Part shown: positions 8,026 through 17,908 of the stretch, one piece after another
Layout of the letters: every line of letters begins with the position of its first letter
Position numbering within the stretch: position 1 is the stretch's first letter
NCBI GenBank assembly: GCA_050249955.1
Contig: JBFWPN010000001.1
Location: 372,001-436,000, forward strand
From: CAVVIG01 sp050249955
Lineage (GTDB): Bacteria; Acidobacteriota; Vicinamibacteria; Vicinamibacterales; CAVVIG01
Direction: 5' to 3'
DNA: 64,000 bases
Position numbers and translations under genes: made by a program
Notes under the pieces: model-generated
Told to the model about the DNA's origin: nothing
Databases searched by the model: none
What the model saw: the letters and a program-made list of their open reading frames with translations, nothing else

Positions 8026-8430
8026 GTGGCATTCTCCCGGTGGGATCCGTTCCGCGATCTGCTGGCGCTGCACGACCAGATCGGTCAGTTGGTCGGCAGC
8101 GATGCGCCCGGATGGACCCCGCCCGTCGATCTCTACGAGACGGCCGGCAGCTTCGTGCTCACCGCCGAAGTACCCGGGCTGAAACGCGAGGAGATCGAGA
8201 TCCACGCCGAGGAGAGCCGCGTGGTCATCCGGGGCGAACGGGCCGGAGGCCAGGTGCCCTGCGAACAATACCACCGCGTGGAACGCGGCCACGGCCGTTT
8301 TTCCCGCGCCTTCGTCCTGCCGGAGCCGATTGACGTCGACAACGTCTCGGCCGACCTGCAGGACGGCCTGCTGACCGTCACGATTCCCAAGGCGGGCGGC
8401 CGCGGCGCGCGCAAGATCAACGTCTCCTAG
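8026..8430 (+). CDS. Small heat shock protein, Hsp20/alpha-crystallin family
   Basis: This ATP-independent chaperone binds unfolding proteins. The 134-aa protein has the alpha-crystallin beta-sandwich from about residue 38 (PVDLYETAGSFVLTAEVPGL) to the end, including the family motif GLLTVTIPKA near the C-terminus. The GTG start is supported by TACGAT ending 6 nt upstream. It lies divergent to efp and 2 nt ahead of the HtrA protease gene, so chaperone and periplasmic protease may be cotranscribed as a protein-quality-control pair. Confidence 0.93.
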   Translation: MAFSRWDPFRDLLALHDQIGQLVGSDAPGWTPPVDLYETAGSFVLTAEVPGLKREEIEIHAEESRVVIRGERAGGQVPCEQYHRVERGHGRFSRAFVLPEPIDVDNVSADLQDGLLTVTIPKAGGRGARKINVS

Positions 8431-8432
8431 CG

Positions 8433-9606
<1,174 letters not shown>

Positions 9607-9626
<20 letters not shown>

Positions 9627-10488
9627 GGCCCGCGCCGCCACCCTGCTCGTCACCCTCATCGTCCTGATCCCGGCCATCGTGCGGGGACAGGCGCTTTCCC
9701 TCTCGATCGCGAGCCGCAGCCTGCAGCCGGGCGAGGTGGTCATCGCCAGCGTCATCGCACCGCCCGACACGACGGCGGTGTCGGTGTCCGGCTTCGGCGC
9801 CGAGACAGCCGCCGTGAAGGGGCAGGACGGAACCTGGCAAGCCCTCCTCGGCATCGACCTGGACACCCGCCCGGGAACCTACACCGTGGTGGCGCGCGCT
9901 ACCGCGCCGTCGCCAGCCGAGACCCGGCAGCGCCTGATGGTGCAGCCGAAGCGCTTTGCCCGTCGGACGCTGCGGGTCGCGCCCCAGTTCGTGGATCCGC
10001 CTCCTGAGGTCCTCGAGCGGATCACGACCGAGGCGGCGGCCCTGCGCGACGCCTATGCGCGCACCTCGACGGAGCCCGCCTGGCACGAGGGCTTCGCGCG
10101 GCCGGTGCCCGACCGCGCGAACTCGAGCTTTGGCGTGCGGAGCGTCTTCAACGGGCAGCCGAGGAGCCCGCACACCGGCACCGACTTCTCCAGCCCCGAA
10201 GGCAGGCCGGTCGTGGCGCCCGCAGGTGGCCGTGTCGTGATCGCGCGCGATCTCTTCTTCACGGGGAACACCGTGGTGATCGACCACGGCCTGGGCGTGT
10301 TCTCCCTGCTCGCCCACCTCTCGCGCATCGACGTGATCGAGGGCGACGTCGTAGCAGGTGGAGCCCCCGTGGCGCTGGTCGGGGCCACGGGGCGCGTGAC
10401 CGGTCCACACCTGCACTGGGCGCTTCGCATCGGCACCGCCCGCGTGGACGCCCTGGCCGCTCTCGCCCTGCTGCCCATGAGCCGATAA
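9607..10488 (+). CDS. Secreted M23-family metallopeptidase
   Basis: M23 (LytM/lysostaphin-type) enzymes cleave peptidoglycan cross-bridges using a single zinc. The 293-aa protein starts with a signal peptide (to about residue 25, ending VRGQA) and an immunoglobulin-like N-terminal domain with beta-rich sequence. The C-terminal M23 domain keeps the zinc ligands in HTGTDF (His and Asp) and the catalytic HLHW motif, plus LLAHLS. All key residues are present, so it is probably active. The ATG lies inside the last codons of the HtrA gene, implying translational coupling. Confidence 0.92.
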
Positions 10489-10500
10489 GTCCGGCGACGC

Positions 10501-11199
10501 GTGCCCCACACGACCACTGCCCGCACAGCCCAGCCAGCCATCGACGTCCGTGCCCTGAGCAAGCTGCACGGGGACGTGACGGCGCTGTTCGACGTCACCT
10601 TCGGGGTGCATGCTGGTGACATCGCGCTGGTGCGCGGCGGCGCGGGGGCCGGCAAGTCCACCCTGCTGCGCCTGCTCGCCGGCCACACCATGCCGTCTGG
10701 CGGACGCATCCGGATCCACGGCACCGACCCCCGGACGGCTCGGCTCGACGCTGGCGCACGCGTCGGCTACGTTCCCGAGGGGGCGTCCCGTGGCGGCGTG
10801 ATGCGCCCGATCGACCTGATGGAGTTCGCCGGCCGGTCGCGTGCGCTGCCCCGGCGCCTGATCGACGAGCGCATCCAGGCCGTCAGCGCCCTCTGCGGCC
10901 TGCGGGGCCTGCTCCACGAACGGACCGACCGCCTGCCGCGGGTTCTCAGGGTTCGCGTCGCGCTCGCCCAGGCCCTGGTACACCGTCCGCAGGTGCTGTT
11001 GGTCGACGCCCCACTCGCTGAACTCACCTGTGAAGAGGCCCGCGATGTCGTGTCGCGCCTGTGGTCGCTCCGCGGCGCGCTCACCACGCTCGTGACGGCC
11101 GGTGCACACGACAACGTACCGCTCGCGCCGGACCGGGTGCTGATGCTCGAGCAGGGACGCCTGGTCGCACTGCTCGATCGGCTCCCGGCCGCCGGCTGA
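10501..11199 (+). CDS. Degenerate ABC-type ATPase subunit
   Basis: The 232-aa protein has the fold of an ABC-2 type (drug or gliding transporter) nucleotide-binding domain. Walker A is intact (GGAGAGKST, about residues 44-52) and a YVPEG element sits at the Q-loop position. The signature LSGGQ is replaced by LPRVL, and after the Walker B Asp the catalytic Glu is Ala (LLVDAPLAEL). It may bind but not hydrolyse ATP. No permease gene is adjacent. The GTG start lies 12 nt after the M23 gene. It could be a regulatory ATPase or a decaying transporter remnant with an intact frame. Confidence 0.75.
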   Translation: MPHTTTARTAQPAIDVRALSKLHGDVTALFDVTFGVHAGDIALVRGGAGAGKSTLLRLLAGHTMPSGGRIRIHGTDPRTARLDAGARVGYVPEGASRGGVMRPIDLMEFAGRSRALPRRLIDERIQAVSALCGLRGLLHERTDRLPRVLRVRVALAQALVHRPQVLLVDAPLAELTCEEARDVVSRLWSLRGALTTLVTAGAHDNVPLAPDRVLMLEQGRLVALLDRLPAAG

Positions 11200-11291
11200 T
11201 TCCGACAGGCAGCGGCCACCCGGAGGGCGCACCAGGGGGGTGTGCACCATCGTGAGGCCGGCGACCTGAATCGCGAGTACGATCGCAGGCC

Positions 11292-13031
11292 ATGTGCGGC
11301 ATCGCCGGCATCGTGCATACGGACGGACGCCCCGCTGACCGGGCCGAGCTGCAGCGCATGGCCGATGCCCTCGCGCACCGCGGACCCGACGGTACCGGGA
11401 TCTGGCAGCACGGCGCCACCGGACTCGTGCACCGCCGCCTCGCCATCATCGACCTCGAGGGTGGACGACAGCCGATGGCCGGCGCCGACACAGGCTGCGT
11501 GCTCACCTTCAACGGCGAGATCTACAACTATCGCGACCTGCGCCGCGAACTGCAGGCCGACGGCCTGGTGTTCCACGAGGCGTCCGACACCGAGGTGGTC
11601 CTGCGCGCATACGAACGGTGGGGTGATCGCTGCGTCGACCACCTGCAGGGCATGTTCGCCTTCGCCATCTGGGATTCGCGGACACCACGCCTCTTCGCCG
11701 CACGGGATCGCCTCGGCATCAAGCCGCTCTACTACCGATGGCAGTCGGGCACGCTCAGGTTCGCCTCCGAGTTGAAGGCAATGCTCGCCGCCGATCCCAC
11801 GCGTACCGCCGCACTGGACCCGCGCAGCTTCGACCGCTACCTGCGTCTCCAGTATGTGCCGTCGCCGCACACGATGGTGGCCGGGGTCCGTCAGGTGCCG
11901 CCGGGCTGCACCGTGGCCCTCACGGCGGCCGCGGGGGCCGCGCCGGTCGAAGCGCGTTACTGGCAGGCGCGTGGGCGGGCGGCAGGGCGAGCAGACGTCC
12001 AGCAGTTCCAGGATCGGCTGGCCCGCGTCGTGGAGAGCCACATGGTGGCCGACGTCCCGGTCGGTGCCCTGCTGTCGGGCGGTCTGGACTCGAGCCTGGT
12101 GGTGGCACACATGACGCGGCTCGCGACGACGCCCGTGCATACGTTCTCGGTGGGGTTCGAGGATGCACGCCTCGATGAACGTCACGCGGCACGGCAGGTC
12201 GCGGCACATCTCGGGACCGAGCACCACGAACAGGTCGTTACCGACGCCGATGCCGCCGACGCGCTGCCGGCGGTCGTCCGCGCCATGGACGAACCGCTCG
12301 CCGACTACGCGGCCCTTCCCACCTGGCTCATCGCCCGGTTTGCGGCGCGGCACGTGAAGGTGGTCCTCACCGGCGAAGGGGCGGACGAACTGTTTGCCGG
12401 CTACCGGCGCTACCGGCGCGACCGCCTGCTCGCCCCGCTGGCACGCCTGCGCACGCCCTACCAGGCCTCGCACGTCTTCTCCGCCTGGGAGACGGGCCGC
12501 CTGCTGCGGCGGCGTCCCACGCCACTCGAACGTTCGGCGCACGCGGGTGCCCGGACTCGCGGCACGCTGAACCGGCTGCTGCTGCGGGATATCGAGGGCT
12601 GGCTGCCGGACGACCTGCTCGTCAAGGTGGACCGCATGACCATGAGCTGGTCCCTGGAGGCACGGGTTCCGTACCTGGATCACCAGTTCGTCGAGTACGC
12701 ACTCGCCATACCGGCCTCGCAGAAGCTCGGGCTGGTGGGCGGCGACAACAAGCGCCTGATGCGAGAGGCGGCCGCGCGGCTGTTCCCGTCCACGACCGCG
12801 CAACGCCCCAAGCAGGGCTTCAAGCCGCCGATCGACCAGTGGCTGCGTGGCCGTCTGCGTTCCCTCGCGCACGACACCCTGCTGTCGCCGGGCGCGAGCC
12901 TGCGCGGCCAGGTCGACATGTCGATCGTGCGCCGGTTGCTCGCGGACCATGACGCGGGCCGGCCCTACGGTCACCGCATCTGGGCGCTCCTGGTCCACGA
13001 ACTCTGGAGCCGGGAGTACCGTGTCGCCTGA
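11292..13031 (+). CDS. asnB: Asparagine synthase (glutamine-hydrolysing)
   Basis: AsnB makes asparagine from aspartate, ATP and glutamine; family members also amidate sugars or peptides in secondary pathways. The 579-aa protein starts MCGIAG, giving the Ntn-type nucleophile Cys2. The glutaminase domain runs to about residue 190. The synthetase domain follows with its PP-loop SGGLDSS starting at S262 and the GEGADELFAGYRR motif. A TACGAT hexamer ends 8 nt upstream of the ATG with no ribosome-binding site, so the mRNA may be nearly leaderless. It overlaps the following glycosyltransferase gene by 11 nt, which suggests a role in a glycan pathway. Confidence 0.93.
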   Translation: MCGIAGIVHTDGRPADRAELQRMADALAHRGPDGTGIWQHGATGLVHRRLAIIDLEGGRQPMAGADTGCVLTFNGEIYNYRDLRRELQADGLVFHEASDTEVVLRAYERWGDRCVDHLQGMFAFAIWDSRTPRLFAARDRLGIKPLYYRWQSGTLRFASELKAMLAADPTRTAALDPRSFDRYLRLQYVPSPHTMVAGVRQVPPGCTVALTAAAGAAPVEARYWQARGRAAGRADVQQFQDRLARVVESHMVADVPVGALLSGGLDSSLVVAHMTRLATTPVHTFSVGFEDARLDERHAARQVAAHLGTEHHEQVVTDADAADALPAVVRAMDEPLADYAALPTWLIARFAARHVKVVLTGEGADELFAGYRRYRRDRLLAPLARLRTPYQASHVFSAWETGRLLRRRPTPLERSAHAGARTRGTLNRLLLRDIEGWLPDDLLVKVDRMTMSWSLEARVPYLDHQFVEYALAIPASQKLGLVGGDNKRLMREAAARLFPSTTAQRPKQGFKPPIDQWLRGRLRSLAHDTLLSPGASLRGQVDMSIVRRLLADHDAGRPYGHRIWALLVHELWSREYRVA

Positions 13032-14259
13032 GCGCCCCGTCGCCTACATCCTCGGCACCTTTCCCCAGCCGTCGCAGACCTTCATCGCCCGGGAGATTCG
13101 CGGGCTGCGCGAGGCCGGCTTCCCGCTCCGGATCTTCGCCCTGCGCCAGCGGCCCGAGTCGGATCTCGAGGCGGCAGACCGCGCCTGGTACCGCGACGTC
13201 TGCTTCGTACCGGCGGCCGTTGGCCCAACCGTGCTGGCGGCGAACCTCCATTTCCTTGCCCGGAGTCCGGGCCGTTACCTGCGCGCACTGACCGACCTGG
13301 TGCGCCTGCCGCATCGACCACGGGTGCTTGCCCTCCGCGCGATCGCCCTGTTCGTCAGGGCTGCCTGGGTTGCCCGCGAGGTGGAGCGCGGCGGAGGCTG
13401 CCGGCAGGTTCATGCCCACTTCGCGCTGGCACAGACCGAGGTGGCCATGGCCGTGTCCTCGCTGCTCGGATGCCCCTTCAGCTTCACGGCGCACGCGCGC
13501 GACATCTACGCCACGCCCAGCGCACTCGAAGAGAAGATGCGGGCTGCAGCGGTCGTGGTCACGTGCACGGGCTACAACGCGGAGTACCTGCGGCGGCTGT
13601 GCCCGGAGTTGCCCGACGCGCACGTGCAGCTCGTCCATCACGGCGTGGAGGTCGACACCTTCGACATCCAGCCGGCGACGGCGGTCACCGATGCGGTGCC
13701 GATGGTGCTCGCGGCAGGACGCCTCATCGAGAAGAAAGGCTTCGACACGCTGGTGGACGCCTGCGCTCGACTGAGGGCGCGCGGCGTCCCCTTCCGCTGC
13801 CACATCGTCGGCACCGGGCCGGCGGAGCCTGCGCTGCGTCAGCAGATTGCGGCGCTCGGACTGTCGGAGGTCGTGCAGCTGCCTGGCTGGGTTCCCGCCG
13901 ATGCCCTGCGCATCGAGATGGCTGCCGCGCGCGTGTTCTGCATGCCGAGCCGCGTGTCGCGCAGCGGCGACCGCGACGGCATCCCGAACGTCGTGCTCGA
14001 GGCCATGGCGGCCGGGCTGCCCGTGGTCGCGACCGATGTGTCCGGGATGCCGGAGGCGGTCCAGGCGCCGGCCACCGGCCTGCTCGTGCCACCTGCGGAT
14101 GTGGATGCCCTGGCGGACGCCCTGCAGCGGATGCTGACCGACCGGGTCCACGCTGCGCAATGCGGAGAGGCCGGCCGTCAGCGGATCCTCGACGAGTTCA
14201 CCCTGGCCATCGCGTCGCAGCGCCTGACCCGCATCTTCACCCCGGGCGCTTCCACCTAG
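13021..14259 (+). CDS. Glycosyltransferase family 4 (colanic acid/exopolysaccharide type)
   Basis: This is a GT-B fold retaining glycosyltransferase of 412 aa. The N-terminal domain begins YILGTFPQPSQTFIAREI, characteristic of colanic-acid-type WcaL/EpsF-like enzymes. The C-terminal nucleotide-sugar domain has AGRLIEKKGFDTLVDA, the LPGWVP segment and the acidic region GIPNVVLEAMAAGLPVVATD. The GTG start sits inside the asnB stop region (11-nt overlap), so the two genes are coupled. Donor and acceptor cannot be told. The pair resembles glycan-modification modules found with exopolysaccharide genes, but no other such genes are nearby. Confidence 0.9.
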   Translation: MSPERPVAYILGTFPQPSQTFIAREIRGLREAGFPLRIFALRQRPESDLEAADRAWYRDVCFVPAAVGPTVLAANLHFLARSPGRYLRALTDLVRLPHRPRVLALRAIALFVRAAWVAREVERGGGCRQVHAHFALAQTEVAMAVSSLLGCPFSFTAHARDIYATPSALEEKMRAAAVVVTCTGYNAEYLRRLCPELPDAHVQLVHHGVEVDTFDIQPATAVTDAVPMVLAAGRLIEKKGFDTLVDACARLRARGVPFRCHIVGTGPAEPALRQQIAALGLSEVVQLPGWVPADALRIEMAAARVFCMPSRVSRSGDRDGIPNVVLEAMAAGLPVVATDVSGMPEAVQAPATGLLVPPADVDALADALQRMLTDRVHAAQCGEAGRQRILDEFTLAIASQRLTRIFTPGAST

Positions 14260-14307
14260 CATGCGCAGCCGGTAGCCTCACAACAGGCCGCCTCCGGGCG
14301 GCGGACC

Positions 14308-14323
14308 TGCGATGATGGTGCTC
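14308..14323 (+). promoter_or_regulatory. Extended -10 of a leaderless promoter for the rhodanese gene
   Basis: TGC plus GATGAT (14308-14316) forms an extended -10-like element. It ends 7 nt before the ATG at 14324, and no Shine-Dalgarno is seen. Confidence 0.45.
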
Positions 14324-14671
14324 ATGAGCCACCTCACAGGTCCACCCTTCCCACACGTCGAGCAGCTCTCTCCCGCACAGCTGAAGGCCATGATGGGCGC
14401 CGGCGAGGCGTTCGAACTGGTGGACGTCCGCACCCCCGAGGAACGCGACCTGGCGTGCATTGAGGGCTCCCGGCTTCTGGATCAGGCCTATGGGCAGCAG
14501 ATCCTTGGCCTGGACCGGTCCACCGTCCTGGTGTTCCAGTGTCACCACGGGATCCGAAGCCAGGCTGCGGCCGAGTACTGCGCCCGGGAGGGCTTCACCC
14601 GCGTCTATAACCTCGTGGGTGGCATCGATGCCTGGTCGGTGATGGTGGATCCGTCCGTCCCTCGCTACTAG
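14324..14671 (+). CDS. Single-domain rhodanese-like protein
   Basis: Rhodaneses carry a persulfide on a catalytic Cys and move sulfur between acceptors. The 115-aa protein is one rhodanese domain: ELVDVRTPEERD near the N-terminus and the active-site loop CHHGIRS starting at Cys73, ending with YNLVGGIDAWS. The Cys loop has the right size for sulfur transfer. The ATG at 14324 was preferred over upstream ATG codons at 14312 and 14315 because a -10-like element ends 7 nt before it. Its substrate is unknown. Confidence 0.88.
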   Translation: MSHLTGPPFPHVEQLSPAQLKAMMGAGEAFELVDVRTPEERDLACIEGSRLLDQAYGQQILGLDRSTVLVFQCHHGIRSQAAAEYCAREGFTRVYNLVGGIDAWSVMVDPSVPRY

Positions 14672-14715
14672 AATGAGCACCCGCGACTTCTGAGACCGGT
14701 CGGACAAACCCGGAG

Positions 14716-15873
14716 ATGCCTCCTCCCGTCACCCCCGCTTCGGCGCTCAACGACACGACGGAGTTCCCGCCGCCCGACGGGACCGTGGCGCTGAACCTTG
14801 GTGCGGCGGCCCTCTTCTTCGTACTGGTGGTCGTGGCGGTCGCCTTCGACTGGGTGGCCCTGAAGGGGGTCTTCGTGGTGGGCTTCCTCTCCGTGGCGCT
14901 CGCCTACCTCCTGCTGCCGCTGGTCATGATCATGCGGCGCGAGTCGCCCGGCTGGATGCGCGGCTGGCGCCCGTCACGCATTCTGGCGGTCCTCATCATC
15001 TATGCGTCGGTCGGCCTGCTGCTTGCGCCGATCTGGGCCGTCTGGGGCGACAAGATCACCGGCACCGTGCCCGACGTGGCGCGCGACGTGCCGCGCCACG
15101 TGTCGCGCTTCGTGTCGCAGGTGCGCGCCAGCGAGCGCTGGCACGAGCGCTTCGCCGTGGAGCGTGAAACCCGTCGGTTCCTGCGGGCCATGAGCCACCG
15201 GGTATCCCAGCAGGTGCAGAACGAGGTCGCGGTCGTTGGCGCCGAGGTGGTCCGGGCGCGCCTGGTCGTCCCCTGGCTCGCCGGTGTGCCGCTCATCGCC
15301 CTGCTGCTGGTGGCCCAGTGGCCCGCCTTCCACCGGTCTGCCGCGCGCGCGCTCCCCACGCCGCACCTCAAGTGGCGGACGGACCAACTGCTGCGCCAGG
15401 TGAACAACGTCCTCGCGGCATACACCAGGGCCCAGGCGCTCTCGGCGCTGGTCGTGGGGGTGATCTGCGGGGTCGGCTTTGCGCTGATGAAGCTGCCCAA
15501 CGCCGCCATGTTCGGCATCGTCGCCGGGTTGCTGGAGACGATCCCGATTGCGGGACCGCTGGCCGTGGCCATCTCGGCCACCTCCGTGGCGCCGCCGCAG
15601 AAGGTGCTGCTGGTCCTCGCCTTCCTCGGGACGCTGCGCATCGTGCAGGACTACGTCATCTACCCACGGCTCATCCGGCAGGCGATGCACCTTCATCCCG
15701 TGGCGGTGGTGGTGGCGATCTGGTTCGGGGCGATGGCTGGAGGGGTGGTGGGTGTCTGCCTGGCCGTGCCCACGGTGGGCGTGTTCCAGGTCGCGATCAG
15801 GCACTACCTGGAGTACCGGGCCATCGAGCGCCTCGTCCGCGAGAGCGAGGCCCCTTCGCCCTCGCGGTCCTAG
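14716..15873 (+). CDS. AI-2E family transporter (PF01594-type permease)
   Basis: Members of this family are inner-membrane permeases. Named for autoinducer-2 export, many may instead carry ions. The 385-aa protein has about seven hydrophobic segments with the family layout: two N-terminal helices, a charged amphipathic middle region (about residues 115-180), and a C-terminal hydrophobic bundle. The conserved motif VAGLLETIPIAGPLAVA and the DYVIYPRLI segment are both present. A TAGAAT hexamer at 14669-14674 could be its -10, giving a leader of about 35 nt. It converges on the SpoIIE-type phosphatase, with 8 nt between stops. The substrate is unknown. Confidence 0.88.
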   Translation: MPPPVTPASALNDTTEFPPPDGTVALNLGAAALFFVLVVVAVAFDWVALKGVFVVGFLSVALAYLLLPLVMIMRRESPGWMRGWRPSRILAVLIIYASVGLLLAPIWAVWGDKITGTVPDVARDVPRHVSRFVSQVRASERWHERFAVERETRRFLRAMSHRVSQQVQNEVAVVGAEVVRARLVVPWLAGVPLIALLLVAQWPAFHRSAARALPTPHLKWRTDQLLRQVNNVLAAYTRAQALSALVVGVICGVGFALMKLPNAAMFGIVAGLLETIPIAGPLAVAISATSVAPPQKVLLVLAFLGTLRIVQDYVIYPRLIRQAMHLHPVAVVVAIWFGAMAGGVVGVCLAVPTVGVFQVAIRHYLEYRAIERLVRESEAPSPSRS

Positions 15874-15881
15874 GAACGGTC

Positions 15882-17441
15882 TCAGAGGAAGCGCAGCACC
15901 ATCACCGTCATGTCGTCGCGCGGGGGCTCGGTGCCCGCAAAGTCCGTGACCGCCTTGAGCACGGCAGCCAGCGCATCCGCTGCCGTTCCACCGCGGACCG
16001 TTGCCAGCACCTCGGCGAGCCGGTCGTCGCCGAACTCGTCGCCAGCCGGATTGACCGCCTCGGTGAGGCCGTCGCTGAAGACCACCAGCAGGTCGCCCGA
16101 CGCCACCTGCACCTCGCCGGTCTCGAACTCGCTGAAGTCGAACAGGCCGACCACCGTACCGCCGGTCTCGAGCCGGACGAGCCCGGTACTCGTGACCAGG
16201 AAGGGCGCGTTGTGCCCAGCGTTGCAGTACTTGAGCGTCCGATCGGCCTCGATCTGGCCGTAGAAGACCGTTACGAAGCGTGACGCCACCGCCCGTCGGC
16301 AGAGCGACCGGTTCAACCGGCTGCACACCTGCGCCGGCGAATCCGTTCCTTCGGCTTCCCCTGCCAGCAGGCCCTGCACCACGGCCGTGAGCAACGCGGC
16401 CGATGTGCCCTTGCCCGCCACGTCTGCCACGGTGAATGCCAGCGCGGCGTCCTCACGTTCGACGTAGTCGAAGAGGTCGCCTCCGACCGATCGGCAGGGT
16501 GTCGTACTGGCCACCAGTTCCACGCGGCTCGAGGAGTGGTGGTCCGGCGGAAGCAGGGCGCGCTGGATCTCGGAGGCGATGCGCAGTTCCTGGGCAGCGC
16601 GTTCAGCCTGCACGGCTTCCTGATAGAGGCGTGCGTTCTCGATCACCACGGCGGCTTCGGCGGCCAGCGCGTGCAGCACGCCGGCGGCCTGCAGGTAGCC
16701 CTTCTCGCGGCTGTCGAGGTAGAGCACCCCGATGCGCCGCTCCGCCCCTTCACTGTGCGCCTCGGAGCCGAACTGTGCCACCTTGAGCGGCGTGCACAGC
16801 ACGTGGCGGATGCCGAGCGCGAGCGTGCCTCCGTGCCTCGACGCGTTCGCGTCGTCCAGCAGATCGCTCACGATGCGGTCGTTGCCGGTGGCGAACACCT
16901 CTTCGGGGATCCGCTTGCTGGTCTGCGCGGAGGTGAGCGTGATGCCACCGCGCCCACGTGCCAGGCGCTGCACCAGCTGACCGCCAGGCTCGGCGAGCAG
17001 GATGAAGCCGCGCTCGGCGCCGGTCAGCTCGAGCGTGCTGTCGAGCACGATCGCGAGGACCTCATCGAGCACCTGCCCCGAGCCGAGTGCACGGAGCCCC
17101 GCCAGCAGCGCGTTCACCTGCCGGAAGTCGAAATGGCCCGACGTGAGGGCACTGGTCTCGCCCGACTCGACGCGCAGTTCGGTGTCGCCGATGCGGATGC
17201 GGTCGCCGGGCTTGAGGACCGTCGTCTCCACCTTGGCGTCGTTGACGAACGTGCCGCCACGCGAGCCGAGGTCCTTGATCCGCCAGGCCTTCCCGTCCTG
17301 CTCCAGCTCCGCATGCCGGCGCGAGACGTGCGCATCGTTCAGCTGCAGCTGGCTGTCGGAGCTGCGGCCGATGACGAACGGGCCGCTCGGCACCGACACC
17401 GAGCGGCGCCCGGAGGCATCGACCACGACCAGGTTCAGCAT
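15882..17441 (-). CDS. FHA-GAF-SpoIIE (PP2C-type) serine phosphatase
   Basis: This is a partner-switching phosphatase of 519 aa. Domains in order: an FHA phosphothreonine-binding domain (about residues 22-90, with GPFVIGRSSDSQL and DAHVSRRHAELE), a GAF sensor domain (about 120-285), and a SpoIIE/RsbU PP2C-type domain (about 300-519). The phosphatase domain carries the metal-binding acids in SVGGDLFDY, FTVADVAGKG and VVFSDGLTEA. It starts 2 nt after the STAS gene, so the phosphatase and its likely substrate are cotranscribed. No RsbW-type anti-sigma kinase is next to them. Confidence 0.93.
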   Translation of the reverse strand: MLNLVVVDASGRRSVSVPSGPFVIGRSSDSQLQLNDAHVSRRHAELEQDGKAWRIKDLGSRGGTFVNDAKVETTVLKPGDRIRIGDTELRVESGETSALTSGHFDFRQVNALLAGLRALGSGQVLDEVLAIVLDSTLELTGAERGFILLAEPGGQLVQRLARGRGGITLTSAQTSKRIPEEVFATGNDRIVSDLLDDANASRHGGTLALGIRHVLCTPLKVAQFGSEAHSEGAERRIGVLYLDSREKGYLQAAGVLHALAAEAAVVIENARLYQEAVQAERAAQELRIASEIQRALLPPDHHSSSRVELVASTTPCRSVGGDLFDYVEREDAALAFTVADVAGKGTSAALLTAVVQGLLAGEAEGTDSPAQVCSRLNRSLCRRAVASRFVTVFYGQIEADRTLKYCNAGHNAPFLVTSTGLVRLETGGTVVGLFDFSEFETGEVQVASGDLLVVFSDGLTEAVNPAGDEFGDDRLAEVLATVRGGTAADALAAVLKAVTDFAGTEPPRDDMTVMVLRFL

Positions 17442-17443
17442 GC

Positions 17444-17788
17444 TCAGGCTCCGTAGCTCTCCAGGGCCGCCGCCTCGGTGTCGTACGAGTCGAATACGGT
17501 GGCCAGCTTCGTGATCACGAGCAGGTCCTTGAGCTTCTTCGTGACACCGACCAGCTTGAGGCTGCCGCCCTGCTTCTTCACGGTCACGAAGGCGTTGACC
17601 AGCTCTCCCAGCCCGGCGCTGTCGATGTAGGGCACGGCGGCCAGGTTCAGCAGGACCTTCCGCTCACCATTGGCCAGGATGCTCCGCACCTTGTCGCCGA
17701 GCTTCTCGGAGCCTTCGGTTCCCAACGTGATCGGGCCATCGATATCGAGCACACACACGTCCTGCACTGACCGCTGCGAGATGTTCAT
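17444..17788 (-). CDS. STAS-domain anti-sigma factor antagonist
   Basis: Proteins of the RsbV/SpoIIAA type bind an anti-sigma kinase when unphosphorylated and so release a sigma factor. The 114-aa protein is a single STAS domain with the conserved phospho-acceptor region IDSAGLGEL (Ser57). The adjacent SpoIIE phosphatase would dephosphorylate this Ser. It is the first gene of the two-gene unit, with a GGAAGGA ribosome-binding site and a TATAAT element about 36 nt upstream. The kinase and sigma factor it controls are not in the window. Confidence 0.92.
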   Translation of the reverse strand: MNISQRSVQDVCVLDIDGPITLGTEGSEKLGDKVRSILANGERKVLLNLAAVPYIDSAGLGELVNAFVTVKKQGGSLKLVGVTKKLKDLLVITKLATVFDSYDTEAAALESYGA

Positions 17789-17823
17789 GTCGATCCTTCC
17801 GCGAAGAGAAATGATGAGCCGGA

Positions 17824-17829
17824 ATTATA
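17824..17829 (-). promoter_or_regulatory. -10 element upstream of the STAS-SpoIIE operon
   Basis: A consensus TATAAT lies on the minus strand 35 nt upstream of the STAS start codon, in a locally AT-rich patch. No convincing -35 is visible at the usual distance. Unlike the leaderless genes in this window, this transcript would have a leader with a ribosome-binding site. Confidence 0.55.
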
Positions 17830-17908
17830 TGGTCACCGGGCCGCGCCATCATAGCCGAACGGCACGCGGACCCTCCTGTTGGCAGCAGCCTCGCAAGCGC
17901 ACGGGGAC

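Noticed and set aside
7954..8292. N-terminal extension of EF-P into the hsp20 gene.
   Set aside because: It would run antisense through the complete hsp20 coding region and its promoter; the ATG at 7953 gives the canonical EF-P length.
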